From Nitrospirota bacterium (GTDB lineage Bacteria; Nitrospirota; Nitrospiria; Nitrospirales; Nitrospiraceae), in assembly GCA_030645475.1 (NCBI GenBank), contig JAUSMA010000015.1:62001-126000 (forward strand): a stretch of 64,000 nt of DNA, read 5' to 3'. The first letter of the stretch is position 1; every line of letters begins with the position of its first letter. Shown here in pieces: positions 35,677-45,201 of the stretch. Both the position numbers and the translations under genes were made by a program. Under the pieces are notes generated by a model. The model worked only from the letters and a program-made list of their open reading frames with translations, did not search any database and was not told where the DNA came from.

Positions 35677-36360
35677 TTACTTCCCGGTCTTTAACGAAAG
35701 ATGTCCGCGCCGGTTCTGCTGATAGCAGGCCTCCGTATGTTCATTGCAGGAGGGTCGCTCTTTCCCGTACGACACCACGGACAAACGATTGGCGCCGACC
35801 CCGAGTTCGACCAGATAGTTCCGCGCCGCTTTCGCTCGCTTCTCTCCGAGGACCAGGTTGTAGGCGGAGGTCCCGCGTTCGTCACAATGTCCCTCGACCT
35901 TGATCTGCGCGCTTGAGTTGGACTTCATCCATTCGGCATCGCGGCTCAGCGCTTGGCGCCCATCCTCGGAAATGGTCCAGCTATCGTAGGCGAAAAATAC
36001 ATCTCGCAAGCCTGCTGCAGCCGAAGCCGCCTGCTCGGCACGGATTTCATCCATTTGCCGCCCGGCGCTGCCGGAAGGATCGACTTTAGCCAACAACGTA
36101 CCGCCACCGACTCGCTCTTCCGAAGGATTCTTGTTGATCCCTTGAAGTCCGCCGCCACCGGACTGAAGGCTCGTGTCTGGGAAGCTCCCCACCCCAGACT
36201 TAGAACTATCTGAACTTCCTACGCTCCCCCCCTTCGCCATACCTTGCGTGGCCTGGGAGTCGCCGCCCGATTGCACAGACTTCTTGGAACAGCCAGGCAT
36301 CCCGATGAATGCCATACTCGCCACCAACGTGATACCGTAGATACCTAATGTCTTCGTCAT
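35677..36360 (-). CDS. pal: Peptidoglycan-associated lipoprotein Pal
   Basis: The ATG at 36360 follows AGAGGAGAG and starts a lipoprotein signal (MAFIGMPGCSKK). After a Ser/Gly-rich linker and a 40-residue helical segment comes an OmpA-like peptidoglycan-binding domain. It shows VFFAYDSWTIS, the family motif in IKVEGHCDERGTSAYNLVLG, and RAKAARNYLVELGV. Pal tethers the outer membrane to the wall and interacts with TolB. The gene order tolB-pal-cpoB is canonical. Confidence 0.94.
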   Translation of the reverse strand: MTKTLGIYGITLVASMAFIGMPGCSKKSVQSGGDSQATQGMAKGGSVGSSDSSKSGVGSFPDTSLQSGGGGLQGINKNPSEERVGGGTLLAKVDPSGSAGRQMDEIRAEQAASAAAGLRDVFFAYDSWTISEDGRQALSRDAEWMKSNSSAQIKVEGHCDERGTSAYNLVLGEKRAKAARNYLVELGVGANRLSVVSYGKERPSCNEHTEACYQQNRRGHLSLKTGK

Positions 36361-36432
36361 AGATCGCTCTCCTCTTTCTAAGTTAATCATCTCAATAGTT
36401 GGCCTGTATTCATTCTCGCGAGTACGGTCACC

Positions 36433-37773
36433 TCACGATGCCGGAGACCAGGAGGGCGCGCTATTGTGCGTCCCTTCAAATGTCAGCCGCTCGATATCCT
36501 TCCCATCGGCATTGATCATATAAATGTGGCTCTTGCCATCGGCCGTCGAACTGAACACCAGATGCCGGCCATCCGGAGACCAGGAGGGGGAATCGTCGAC
36601 GCCCGGTCCTGTCGTCAATTGCATCCGCTTCTGTCCGTCGGGCGAAATGAGGCAGAGCTTATACTCCCGGCGAGCCCGGCAGACATAGGCAATCCAGTTG
36701 CCGCGCGGCGACCAGACCGGTGCCGCATTATAGTCGCCTTCAAACGTCAGGCGACGCACGTTCGATCCGTCTGCCCCCATCAGGAACAGCTGTGGCCCGC
36801 CCCCTCGATCCGACACAAACACCAGCTCTCTCCCGTTCGGAGACCAGGAGGGCGACAAGTCACCGGAGGGATTTGATGTCAGGCGTTGAATCGCTTTCGT
36901 CCTGGTATCCAACCGATAGAGATCGGAATTGCCTTCGTGGCTGGAGGCAAACGCCAGGAAGTTTCCATCAGGAGACAACGCCGGAGTAATATTCAGCCCC
37001 CCCAGGGAAATCACGGTCCATCGCTTGCCCGTCGCCAACTCGATCATATCGATGTCCTGCGTATTCCGGTTGCGATAGGCCGTAAACACGAGAAAACGGC
37101 GATCCGGAGACCATCGCGGCATGAGATTCAGAAACCCGTCGGCCGTCAACTGGCGCGTATCATACCCATCATAATCCATCACGAACAACTCTCGGGCAGA
37201 CCCATGTTCGGCCACGTAGGCAATCTTCGTCCGCGCAATACCAGGCTCACCCGTGTAACGAAACACGAGTTCGTCGGCAAAGCGATGCGCCATCAGTCGC
37301 ACCACTGAGGGGGATCCTGCATACCGCTTCCCCCCCACGACTTCGTCGCTGCCGCTGTCATAGACGAAGCCTTCCATGTTCACGTCGGCGTCTTTATCTG
37401 CCTCCTTCAGGCCCGCTTTTCCCCAAACCAACACCGAGACACCCTTCTCGGCTGCCTGTTTAAATACGGCCTTAGAACCGGCTTCCGTCCCGTTGCCGAT
37501 ATCAAACGTCTTAATCCCAAGACTGGGCAGATCCAATAAATCAAAGACCAAGGAGCGTTTCACATCTTTCTTGAGGACTTCTTCGATCCGTCCCCCCAAC
37601 CAATCGGGGCCTCCGGCATTGTGTATCCCCGCAACAGCCAGCGATATTTTCTGAAAGTCCGGGCGCGTGGCCTCCAGGAAGACATCTGCCGCGCCGGACT
37701 CCAGAATACCGATCGCACCGGCCATCAGCAGAAGCCCGCCGACCAACGCACTGATCAATTTCACCTGTGTCAT
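36433..37773 (-). CDS. tolB: Tol-Pal system protein TolB
   Basis: The 446-residue exported protein has a signal peptide, an alpha/beta N-terminal domain (to about 165), and a six-bladed beta-propeller. The blades are marked by repeats such as PRWSPDRRFLVFTAYRNRN, SPDGNFLAFASSHEGNSDLY, SWSPNGRELVFVSDRGGGPQ and SPDGRHLVFSSTADGKSHIY. TolB is the periplasmic link between TolA and Pal. It overlaps the tolA-like gene by four bases. Confidence 0.94.
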   Translation of the reverse strand: MTQVKLISALVGGLLLMAGAIGILESGAADVFLEATRPDFQKISLAVAGIHNAGGPDWLGGRIEEVLKKDVKRSLVFDLLDLPSLGIKTFDIGNGTEAGSKAVFKQAAEKGVSVLVWGKAGLKEADKDADVNMEGFVYDSGSDEVVGGKRYAGSPSVVRLMAHRFADELVFRYTGEPGIARTKIAYVAEHGSARELFVMDYDGYDTRQLTADGFLNLMPRWSPDRRFLVFTAYRNRNTQDIDMIELATGKRWTVISLGGLNITPALSPDGNFLAFASSHEGNSDLYRLDTRTKAIQRLTSNPSGDLSPSWSPNGRELVFVSDRGGGPQLFLMGADGSNVRRLTFEGDYNAAPVWSPRGNWIAYVCRARREYKLCLISPDGQKRMQLTTGPGVDDSPSWSPDGRHLVFSSTADGKSHIYMINADGKDIERLTFEGTHNSAPSWSPAS

Positions 37774-38768
37774 CCGGCCGATTCTCCCACTCGAAAGACC
37801 ATCTCGATATCCTTATAGCTGTCTGTCATATCGGCGGGAAAGGCCGGGACCATTCGTGGCTTCAACACGGCGCGCTGGCCTGCCAGATCATAGTAGGCAT
37901 TCCCTGACGACTGTTGCACGACCACGTCTTTGATCGTTCCATCCCGTTGCAGCCGAAACTTCACGACCATGGTATAGGTCTGTCCTGCCATATCGATCGG
38001 CGGCGGCTCCCAATGACTGCTGATGACAGCCTGCACGCGAGCCCAATAGGGATTCGACCCGGTCGTACCGGAAATCTTCAGCGCCGTATCCGGGGTCTTC
38101 ACCGACGAGACTTTTGCCTCTTGCTGAGGAGCCGGTTTCACCGGCGCCTCGCTCGGCTTCACGTCTTTCGGGATATCCAGCTTCGCTGCGGGCTGAAACT
38201 GTTTAATCTTTTTCAGCTCTTCTTCTAATTCACGATTCAAATCGTCGCTGACTGAAGACCGCTGCGAAATCTTGGCGGCCGGGTCTGGCGCCACATCGGG
38301 GACACGAGGGATATCGAGGGCCTTCACTTTCGCCGCCTGTTGGGATTGCGCTGCTATTTTTTTTGCAGGGCTCAAATCGCCGAACTTCGGTGCATCCGGC
38401 GGGAGCTGAAGATCCCGGAGCAGATCCCTCCTCACCTCGCCCTTCGGAGGCGCAACGGAAGGGGCTGCCCGTGCGGTCATCGTCTTAACCAATGGCGCAG
38501 GGACCGGTTTCTGATCTGCAGTTTTCGCTGACTCAACCGGCTTCGACGGCTCAGCCGGCCTCACAGGTGCCGGCAAACTGACCAACGAGACTTCCACCGA
38601 CGTCAATGGGCGTTCACCGTGCTGTGGAAGTCTGAGCCCCGTGATCACAAGCAATAGCGCAACATGCAGGCCAAGCGACAACGCCAGCGTTCGCTTGAGG
38701 CGAGCGCTCATACTGGATTCGTCCCGCTCGAACCACGAACTCGACTGGACCGACGTCTGGAACGTCAT
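37770..38768 (-). CDS. TolA/TonB-like membrane-to-periplasm energy transducer
   Basis: From the ATG at 38768 the 332-residue protein has a ~25-residue cytoplasmic start, one membrane span (TLALSLGLHVALLLVITGL), a Pro/Lys/Ala-rich periplasmic stretch with a helical EELKKIKQFQ region, and a C-terminal TonB/TolA domain (YWARVQAVISSHWEPP, YTMVVKFRLQRDGTIKDVVV, YYDLAGQRAVLK). Its place between tolR and tolB marks it as TolA in function. An ATG at 38711 is an alternative start. TolA stretches across the periplasm to reach Pal and TolB. Confidence 0.88.
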   Translation of the reverse strand: MTFQTSVQSSSWFERDESSMSARLKRTLALSLGLHVALLLVITGLRLPQHGERPLTSVEVSLVSLPAPVRPAEPSKPVESAKTADQKPVPAPLVKTMTARAAPSVAPPKGEVRRDLLRDLQLPPDAPKFGDLSPAKKIAAQSQQAAKVKALDIPRVPDVAPDPAAKISQRSSVSDDLNRELEEELKKIKQFQPAAKLDIPKDVKPSEAPVKPAPQQEAKVSSVKTPDTALKISGTTGSNPYWARVQAVISSHWEPPPIDMAGQTYTMVVKFRLQRDGTIKDVVVQQSSGNAYYDLAGQRAVLKPRMVPAFPADMTDSYKDIEMVFRVGESAG

Positions 38769-38796
38769 AATAACCAGCCCCCTTACGCACGGTGCA

Positions 38797-39249
38797 TCAA
38801 TTCTTTCGCGGCGGAAGACGCGGGACTTGCGGCGCAGACACATGCTCGGGGCCGGCCGGTTCCGTCACCATCCCGATCTTCTCGATTCCGGCTTTTTTCA
38901 CGCCGTCCATGACTTGAACGACGATACCATAGGGCACATCGCGATCCGCCCTCAGATACAGCGACACATCGGGGTGGTCCCGCTTCAACAACTTCAATTT
39001 CTGTTCCAGCTGGGCCACGCCGACCGGATCTTTGTCGAGATAGAGCCGCTGGTCTTTTTCGATTGTGAGCACCGTGCGCATTTCCGGCTTGATCGTATTC
39101 GTGGCAGAGGTCGGCAGCTTGATGTCCATCCCTCGATACAACATCGGCGCCGTGACCATAAAAATCACCAGCAGGACGAGGACCACGTCGACGAGAGGGA
39201 TCACATTGATTTCGGCCAGAAACCGGCGGTGCCGAGACTCAAGGGTCAT
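38797..39249 (-). CDS. tolR: TolR/ExbD biopolymer transport protein
   Basis: The 150-residue inner-membrane protein has one N-terminal span with the conserved Asp (INVIPLVDVVLVLLVIFMVTAP) that takes part in proton flow. A periplasmic ExbD/TolR domain follows (LYLRADRDVPYGIVVQVMDGVKKAGI). The C-terminal ~20 residues are Pro-rich and variable. It overlaps tolQ by four bases. Confidence 0.93.
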   Translation of the reverse strand: MTLESRHRRFLAEINVIPLVDVVLVLLVIFMVTAPMLYRGMDIKLPTSATNTIKPEMRTVLTIEKDQRLYLDKDPVGVAQLEQKLKLLKRDHPDVSLYLRADRDVPYGIVVQVMDGVKKAGIEKIGMVTEPAGPEHVSAPQVPRLPPRKN

Positions 39250-39950
39250 CCTTGAGCTCCGACGGGAGCAGGTTTCGGTTTAGATGCAGCAGTCGCGAGG
39301 GAGGCCAGAAGCTCGATGGTTACCGAATCCAACCGGAATGCCGTATTGCGAATCCGAATGAGAAAGTAGTTATAGGCGATGACGGCGGGAATGGCGGTGA
39401 ACAGGCCGGCTGCCGTCGCGACGAGAGCCTCCGCCACACCGGGAGCGACAGCAGAAATACTGGCGGTCCCTTGCGTGCCGATCTCACGAAACGCGTCGAT
39501 GATTCCCATCACGGTCCCGAGGAGTCCGACAAAGGGCGTAATATTTCCCGTCGTGGCAAGAAAGGGGAGATAGGTCTCAAGCCGCGAGAGCTGGCTTTGC
39601 CCGAGATGGGCTGCTGTCCGTTCAATCACATGTTGATCGACCGGTCCCGCGCTGAAGCCGTTCCGGCCCTCGGTTCGCCCGGACCCCACACGCTCCATCA
39701 CGCCTTCGAACACGGCGGCACTGGGACTCCCCTCGATTCGCCGGACTTGCCGATACAACTCGTCGAGGTCGTGTGTTTTGGCTAAGAGCGCAAGAAACCG
39801 TCGATCCTCTCGATCGGCCACGCGGAAGGCTCGCCATTTGGAGAAAATTACGGCCCAGGAGATGACGGAGAATACGAACAGGAGTAAGAGAACGATTTTC
39901 GACACCGAACCAAGCGAGCCGACCAGTCCGGATAGACCTGTCTGAAACAT
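39246..39950 (-). CDS. tolQ: TolQ/ExbB proton channel protein
   Basis: The 234-residue membrane protein has three spans, the cytoplasmic loop between spans one and two, and the MotA/TolQ/ExbB domain with ATTGNITPFVGLLGTVMGIIDAF and GVAEALVATAAGLFTAIPAVIAYNYF. With TolR it harvests the proton gradient to drive TolA. It opens the tol operon, and the tRNA genes lie just upstream. Confidence 0.93.
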   Translation of the reverse strand: MFQTGLSGLVGSLGSVSKIVLLLLFVFSVISWAVIFSKWRAFRVADREDRRFLALLAKTHDLDELYRQVRRIEGSPSAAVFEGVMERVGSGRTEGRNGFSAGPVDQHVIERTAAHLGQSQLSRLETYLPFLATTGNITPFVGLLGTVMGIIDAFREIGTQGTASISAVAPGVAEALVATAAGLFTAIPAVIAYNYFLIRIRNTAFRLDSVTIELLASLATAASKPKPAPVGAQG

Positions 39951-40026
39951 GCAGCGATAACCTTTCCCGACTCTAGGAAGTACTCACCCTCCTGCCTACG
40001 AAGCCCACACACTCACCGGGGAAAAT

Positions 40027-40103
40027 TGGCGGGGCCGACGGGATTTGAACCCGCGACCTCCAGATTGACAATCTGGCGTCCTAACCAGCTGAACGACGGC
40101 CCC
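40027..40103 (-). tRNA. tRNA-Asp (anticodon GTC)
   Basis: On the minus strand the acceptor arm GGGGCCG pairs with CGGCCCC, followed by discriminator G and an encoded CCA. The anticodon stem CCAGA/TCTGG presents the loop TTGTCAA with anticodon GTC. The T arm is GCGGGTTCAAATCCCGT. All cloverleaf parts are in place. Confidence 0.97.
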
Positions 40104-40223
40104 TCGAAACTCAACGTATAGCGGAAGATGTAAATGACAAGACGATATCTAGCGGTTGGTCCCGTCTGAAGTTCTTAATTCTTCGTATCGTATCTATCCT
40201 GTCCCCTTAACCCAGCAATTCCC

Positions 40224-40299
40224 TGGTAGGCGGAACAGGGATCGAACCTGCGACATCCACCGTGTAAAGGTGGCGCTCTGCCAACTGAGCTATCCGCCC
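40224..40299 (-). tRNA. tRNA-Val (anticodon TAC)
   Basis: On the minus strand the acceptor arm GGGCGGA pairs with TCCGCCT (one G-T), followed by discriminator A and an encoded CCA. The D arm is TAGCTCAGTTGGCAGAGC. The anticodon stem CCACC/GGTGG holds the loop TTTACAC, anticodon TAC. The T arm is GCAGGTTCGATCCCTGT. Confidence 0.97.
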
Positions 40300-40423
40300 G
40301 ATTTTCTTAACAAGCTGGGCGGGATGCTACCAAGTCCACCTCCCCATGTCAACCGAATCTCGCACTCTTCTTGCATTTTTTAGCCATCACCTGCTCCGCA
40401 CACATGAATCGGGGCTTCTTCGG

Positions 40424-41359
40424 TTATTTTTTCTGTCCAGGCCGCCGGCCCGTCCTGGGAAAATAGGTGTCATGCACCCGCTTCAGACGTCCCCGCTCGA
40501 CATGGGTATAAATCTGCGTGGTCACAATATTGGCATGGCCGAGCATGACCTGCACAGAGCGAAGGTCGGCCCCGCCTTCGAGCAGATGCGTGGCAAACGA
40601 ATGCCGCAACATGTGCGGTGAAATCACCTGTGTGATCCCAGCTCGCTGCGCACGCCCTCGCAATAATTTCCAAAAGGCTTGCCGCGTCAGCGGACCGCCA
40701 CGCCTTGAGACAAACAGATACCGCGATGTCCGTTGTTTGAGAAGCTCCGACCGCACGGTACCCACATACTCCTGCAGCAGTTGCCTGGCCCCTTCGCCCA
40801 TCGGCACCAAGCGCTGCTTCGCCCCCTTGCCCGTGACCCGGAGATAGCCGACATCAAGATTCACCTGTGCGACTTCAGCCATCACCAATTCAGACACGCG
40901 CAGCCCCGTCGCATAGAGCAACTCCACCATCGCACGATCACGTCGGTCTTCAAGAGTAGGGATTGCTACCAGATCCAATAACGCCGTGACATCCTGCTGC
41001 GACAATGTTTTGGGCAGTCGAATGCCGCGAGTGATCGCAGGCAGACTGATGGCAGGGCTTTCCTCAATCATTCGTTCCTGCATCAGGAACCGGAACCATC
41101 CGCGGATTGCCGACAGACAGCGGACGGAGGAGGCGCGAGACAACCGGGCCTCCTGCAACGAATGAAGAAACCCCGTCAGCATCGCCGGCGTGAGCGGTTG
41201 AAGCAATACGGCGCCGGTGCGATGCACATAGGCATGGAACTTACTCAGATCGCGTCGGTAAGCTTCAATCGTGTTGACGGAGAGACCACCTTCCACTCGA
41301 AGATGGCGCAAGTATCGCTCGACCAGCGGGTCCAACATCATCGGTTCGATGATAGCCAA
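40424..41359 (-). CDS. xerD: Tyrosine recombinase XerD-like
   Basis: The 311-residue recombinase has an N-terminal SAM-like DNA-binding domain (VERYLRHLRVEGGLSVNTIEAYRRDL) and a catalytic domain. Catalytic residues are Arg in LYATGLRVSELV, the HxxR pair in HMLRHSFATHLL, His in LGHANIVTTQ and Tyr in IYTHV. XerD with XerC resolves chromosome dimers at dif. A dif site was not found here. XerC versus XerD cannot be fixed from motifs alone. It is not an IntI, because the integron-specific insertion before the HxxR motif is missing. Confidence 0.9.
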   Translation of the reverse strand: MAIIEPMMLDPLVERYLRHLRVEGGLSVNTIEAYRRDLSKFHAYVHRTGAVLLQPLTPAMLTGFLHSLQEARLSRASSVRCLSAIRGWFRFLMQERMIEESPAISLPAITRGIRLPKTLSQQDVTALLDLVAIPTLEDRRDRAMVELLYATGLRVSELVMAEVAQVNLDVGYLRVTGKGAKQRLVPMGEGARQLLQEYVGTVRSELLKQRTSRYLFVSRRGGPLTRQAFWKLLRGRAQRAGITQVISPHMLRHSFATHLLEGGADLRSVQVMLGHANIVTTQIYTHVERGRLKRVHDTYFPRTGRRPGQKK

Positions 41360-41467
41360 TCACTCTCATGAACACAACGAGCCATACGGGACTTTCCTTG
41401 ACACCCCCACAAGGTTTCCGATAGTAGTCACCTGCGTACCACAAGTCCGTTACCCCTCTAGGAGCCC

Positions 41468-43447
41468 ATGGCCCGCCCGTTGATAGCGACGCCCCCACAG
41501 CGCATCTCTCCCCTCTTGGCATGCCGGGGCCTGGCACTCGCCCTTGCCTGCACCCTGTTCTGGCCAATGGGGTTCGCGCTCAGCTCTGCGGTCTATGCCC
41601 AAACGGGAACACCTGCCACGGCGAGCCATCCGACCCTGAACCAGGCGAAACGCCTGATCGATACAGAACGGGCGGAGGAAGCCATCACCCTCCTTCGTCG
41701 TTTCCTGACGACCTCGCCGAAACCCGACCTGCTCGACGATACCTATCTCCTGCTCGGCGCAGCCCTCTATGGGTCACAACAGTATGGTGAGGCCCTCAAA
41801 TACTTGCAGCAACTGCAGACGGAGTTTCCTGAGTCCGAGGTCTCAGACCGCGGCAAGATCATGCAGGCCCGTACCCATGCGGCGATGGGCAACCTCGACC
41901 TGGCGCTCCCCATTCTGACCAGTCTCCGCACCCTCTCGAAAGATGACGTCACCAGACGCGAAGCCCTGCGCCTAAGTGGGGATTTCTACGCGCAAAAAAA
42001 AGACACCATCCATGCCATCCAGGCCTGGCTCGATGAAATGGCGTTGGGCACCGAGGACCAAGCGGAAGACGCGAGGACCCGTATCCGCGAGTTCGTCAAC
42101 GAGACATCGGACCGCAAACCTCTCGAACGAATCCGGGAAACCTTTCCTCGCAGCTTTCCCGGCGATCTCGCCTCGCTCCGCCTCATCGACGTCTATGTCG
42201 GCCGGGGCGAAGAACACCAGGCCGTCCGGCAAATCCAGCAATTTCTCTCAAGCTTCCCGACACACCCGCAGGCGGCCGGCACCTCGGAGCTGCTCACGAC
42301 ACTCCAAGCCAAACTCATGTCCCATCAGTTTTTCATCGCCTCGGTGTTGCCGCTCTCCGGAAAACTCGCTCCCTTTGCCACCGAAACCCTCAACGGCATC
42401 CAGTTGGCCATGGAAGCACATAAAGACAAGGCCGGCGTCCCCTCGATTGGTCTCATTGTCAAGGATTCCGAATCCGATCGAGCGTCGTTTTTAGACGATT
42501 TCTCCGGACTTCTGAGCAACAATCGCCTCCTCGCCGTCATCGGCCCGCTCTTGTCCAAACATTTGCCAGTGATGGCTGAACTAGCCGGGCGAGCCCACAC
42601 CCCCTTGATCACGCCGACCGCGACCGTCCCCAACGTCAGGAGGCTCGGCTCCTATGTATTCAGCACCTCGCTCACGTATCAGCTCCAAGCCAAACGCATC
42701 GCGGCCTATGCCATCGGGGAACAGGGCTTCCGGCGGTTCTGCATCCTGCATCCCGATACGGCCTACGGCCGCGAATTAGCCAGACTGTTCGCCCAAGAGG
42801 TCCGCCAGCACGAAGGGGAAGTGATCGCCATCGAGTCCTACAAAGAGGGCGAGGCCGACGTGAGTGCGCAGCTCAAGCACATGAAAGCCGAAGATCTCAA
42901 ACGGTATGGTTTATCCGTGCCGGTCGATCAGACCAAGCTGACAGGAAAACCGACCAAGATGGACAGGAAGATTCTCTACACGCCAGGCTTCGATGCGGTC
43001 TTTATTCCAGGCCGCGCAGCCGACGCCGGACTCATCGCCGCCCAGCTCAATTTTCACGACATGAAAGTGCCCTTCTTAGGCACCAATGGGTGGAACTCGC
43101 CGGACTTCGCCCGCACGGCCGATTCGTCGATCGACGGAGCCGTGTTCGTCGACGGCTTCTTTGTGGACAGCCCCAACTCCGGGGTGCAGGATTTTGTCGA
43201 ACGATACAAAAAACGATTTCAAACCAACCCGACCCTCTTCGCCGTACAGGGCTACGATGCTGCAAAACTCGTGATCGACGCCATCCGAAAAGGCGCGACC
43301 TCCGGCGAAGCCATCCGCGACCAGTTGTTGACCCAACCGGACCTCGCCTCCCTCACGGGGCCGGCGGCCTTTGGACCGGACGGAACCTTGAATCGGCCGC
43401 TCTTCCTCATGCAAATCAAACGAGGTCGATTCCACCAGGTAAACTGA
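41468..43447 (+). CDS. TPR plus periplasmic-binding-protein domain protein (LpoA/YraM-like)
   Basis: A signal peptide (LALALACTLFWPMGFALSSAVYAQ) leads to a TPR-like helical region (residues ~45-275; for example LLDDTYLLLGAALYGSQQYGEALKYLQQLQTEFPESE). A type I periplasmic-binding fold covers ~285-655 (IASVLPLSGKLAPFATETLNGIQLAME, AVIGPLLSKHLPVMAELAGRAHTPLITPTAT). E. coli LpoA has the same domain order and activates a penicillin-binding protein. This protein has no visible lipobox, so the parallel is structural. Its stop lies 13 bases downstream of the M50 gene start. Confidence 0.82.
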   Translation: MARPLIATPPQRISPLLACRGLALALACTLFWPMGFALSSAVYAQTGTPATASHPTLNQAKRLIDTERAEEAITLLRRFLTTSPKPDLLDDTYLLLGAALYGSQQYGEALKYLQQLQTEFPESEVSDRGKIMQARTHAAMGNLDLALPILTSLRTLSKDDVTRREALRLSGDFYAQKKDTIHAIQAWLDEMALGTEDQAEDARTRIREFVNETSDRKPLERIRETFPRSFPGDLASLRLIDVYVGRGEEHQAVRQIQQFLSSFPTHPQAAGTSELLTTLQAKLMSHQFFIASVLPLSGKLAPFATETLNGIQLAMEAHKDKAGVPSIGLIVKDSESDRASFLDDFSGLLSNNRLLAVIGPLLSKHLPVMAELAGRAHTPLITPTATVPNVRRLGSYVFSTSLTYQLQAKRIAAYAIGEQGFRRFCILHPDTAYGRELARLFAQEVRQHEGEVIAIESYKEGEADVSAQLKHMKAEDLKRYGLSVPVDQTKLTGKPTKMDRKILYTPGFDAVFIPGRAADAGLIAAQLNFHDMKVPFLGTNGWNSPDFARTADSSIDGAVFVDGFFVDSPNSGVQDFVERYKKRFQTNPTLFAVQGYDAAKLVIDAIRKGATSGEAIRDQLLTQPDLASLTGPAAFGPDGTLNRPLFLMQIKRGRFHQVN

Positions 43448-43459
43448 GAAAGCGACCCC

Positions 43460-44203
43460 ATGAACTCCCTACCCCACATCCTGCATACGATCTCCTACAT
43501 GGCGCTCCCACTCCTCTTCGCCATGGTCTTGCACGAATATGCCCATGGGTGGGTCGCCTATCGATGCGGGGATTCCACCGCCAAACTCCAAGGCCGGCTC
43601 ACAATGAACCCGCTGGCACATATCGACCCATTCGGCACCATCATCCTGCCGCTGATCTGCCTGGCCATACCGGGAGGCTTCTTCCTCGGGTGGGCCAAAC
43701 CGGTCCCCGTCGACCCCCGCTGTATGCATCAACCACGTCGTGACATGGCACTCGTCGCAGCCGCAGGCCCGGCCATGAATCTCGCGCTGGCCATCGTGAG
43801 CGCCCTGCTCTTCGCCATCCTCCTGTCGATCGAGCCCACGGTTGGAGACTACTGGTCCAAGTCGGGAGAGACCGGCTCGCCGGACACCTGGCGCAGTAAA
43901 CTGCTGCTGCCTATCGCCGTAATGGCAGTCTACTCCGTCTTGATCAACGTGCTCTTGATGCTCTTCAACTTGCTGCCGCTGCCGCCCCTGGATGGCGGAA
44001 GGATTCTCACGAGCCTGCTCCCGCCCACTGCAGCGATGGCCCTCATGCGCGTGGAGCCCTATGGCATGTTCGTCCTGATGGGATTGATCATCTTGGATCC
44101 ACAAATCCACCTCATCCATACCGTCACCGGCACCTTGACCCACAGTCTGTCAAACACGATCCTCTCCACCGCCATCGGTCTCGGCACAGGAAATACACCA
44201 TGA
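43460..44203 (+). CDS. Site-2-type zinc metalloprotease (peptidase M50)
   Basis: The ATG at 43460 gives a 247-residue protein. The polytopic membrane protein has the active-site motif HEYAH (HExxH) in the first span, and NLLPLPPLDGGR supplies the third metal ligand in a later span. AGPAMNLALAIVSALLF is the typical middle motif. The short form without a PDZ domain belongs to the YwhC/FtsH-independent S2P branch found in many bacteria. It would cut inside membrane helices, but no substrate is evident. It overlaps trpS by four bases, a pairing seen in other bacteria. Confidence 0.93.
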   Translation: MNSLPHILHTISYMALPLLFAMVLHEYAHGWVAYRCGDSTAKLQGRLTMNPLAHIDPFGTIILPLICLAIPGGFFLGWAKPVPVDPRCMHQPRRDMALVAAAGPAMNLALAIVSALLFAILLSIEPTVGDYWSKSGETGSPDTWRSKLLLPIAVMAVYSVLINVLLMLFNLLPLPPLDGGRILTSLLPPTAAMALMRVEPYGMFVLMGLIILDPQIHLIHTVTGTLTHSLSNTILSTAIGLGTGNTP

Positions 44204-45198
44204 CGTCACCCAAGAAACGAGTTCTCAGCGGCATGCAGCCGAGCGGGCTGCTCCATCTCGGCAACTATCTCGGCGCGTTGGAGAACTGGAAAGGCCTTCA
44301 GAACGACTACCAATGCTATTTCTTCGTCGCGGACTGGCATGCACTCTCGTCGAACTATGCCGACACCAGCCGCATCCGTGAATTCGTCCGGGAGTTATTG
44401 ATCGACTGGCTGGCCGCAGGCATCGACCCCGCGAAAGCGACGGTCTTCGTGCAATCGCGGATCCCCGAGCATGCAGTCTTACATCTCTTGCTCTCGATGA
44501 TGACGCCTGTCTCCTGGCTGGAGCGGAACCCGACCTACAAGGAAAAGCAGGAAGAGATTACAGATCGCGACATGACCACCTACGGGTTTCTCGGCTATCC
44601 GGTCCTTCAAGCCGCGGATATTCTCCTCTACAAACCCGATTTCGTGCCGGTAGGGAAAGACCAACTCCCGCATTTGGAGCTCACCAGAGAACTGGCCCGC
44701 CGGTTCAATAGCCTCTACAAGCCGGTGTTCCCAGAGCCCATGGAACAACTGACCAAGTATCCGAAAGTGCTCGGCACGGACGGCCGGAAGATGAGCAAGA
44801 GCTACGGCAACACGATCAACCTCTCCGACGCCGAACCGGTCGTGCGCCAAAAACTCAAAACGATGGTCACCGATCCCGCTCGCGTCCGTCGCCATGACCC
44901 CGGGAACCCGGACCTCTGCCCTGTGTACGATTTTCACAAAATATTTTCATTGCCGATGATTCAGGAGCAGATTAATACGGAATGCCGGACCGCTGCCATC
45001 GGCTGCATCGACTGCAAGAAGCTTGTAGCCGATCGAGTCGTGGAACGCATGACGCCGATGTGGGACGCGCGGGCGGTCCTGAGCAAAGATCCCGCATACC
45101 TGAACGACATCGTGACAGAGGGCAGCCGCCGGGCCGGCGAAGTCGCCAAAGCAACCCTCCACGACGTGAACGAAGCGATGAACATTTCAATGGGGTGA
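44200..45198 (+). CDS. trpS: Tryptophanyl-tRNA synthetase
   Basis: The 332-residue class I synthetase shows the HIGH-like motif in GMQPSGLLHLGNYLGAL, KPDFVPVGKDQLPHLELTRELARRF, and the KMSKS motif in GTDGRKMSKSYGNTINL. It charges tRNA-Trp. The start overlaps the M50 protease stop (ATGA), so it is translationally coupled. The length matches bacterial TrpRS. Confidence 0.96.
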   Translation: MTSPKKRVLSGMQPSGLLHLGNYLGALENWKGLQNDYQCYFFVADWHALSSNYADTSRIREFVRELLIDWLAAGIDPAKATVFVQSRIPEHAVLHLLLSMMTPVSWLERNPTYKEKQEEITDRDMTTYGFLGYPVLQAADILLYKPDFVPVGKDQLPHLELTRELARRFNSLYKPVFPEPMEQLTKYPKVLGTDGRKMSKSYGNTINLSDAEPVVRQKLKTMVTDPARVRRHDPGNPDLCPVYDFHKIFSLPMIQEQINTECRTAAIGCIDCKKLVADRVVERMTPMWDARAVLSKDPAYLNDIVTEGSRRAGEVAKATLHDVNEAMNISMG

Positions 45199-45201
45199 AC
45201 G

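Noticed and set aside
36466-37308. Plus-strand ORFs opposite tolB
   Set aside because: They mirror the repeated propeller codons of tolB and contain no domain.
40424-41359. XerD-like gene as a candidate integron integrase for the cassette array
   Set aside because: It is 16 kb away, lacks the IntI-specific insertion, and fits XerC/D in length and motifs.
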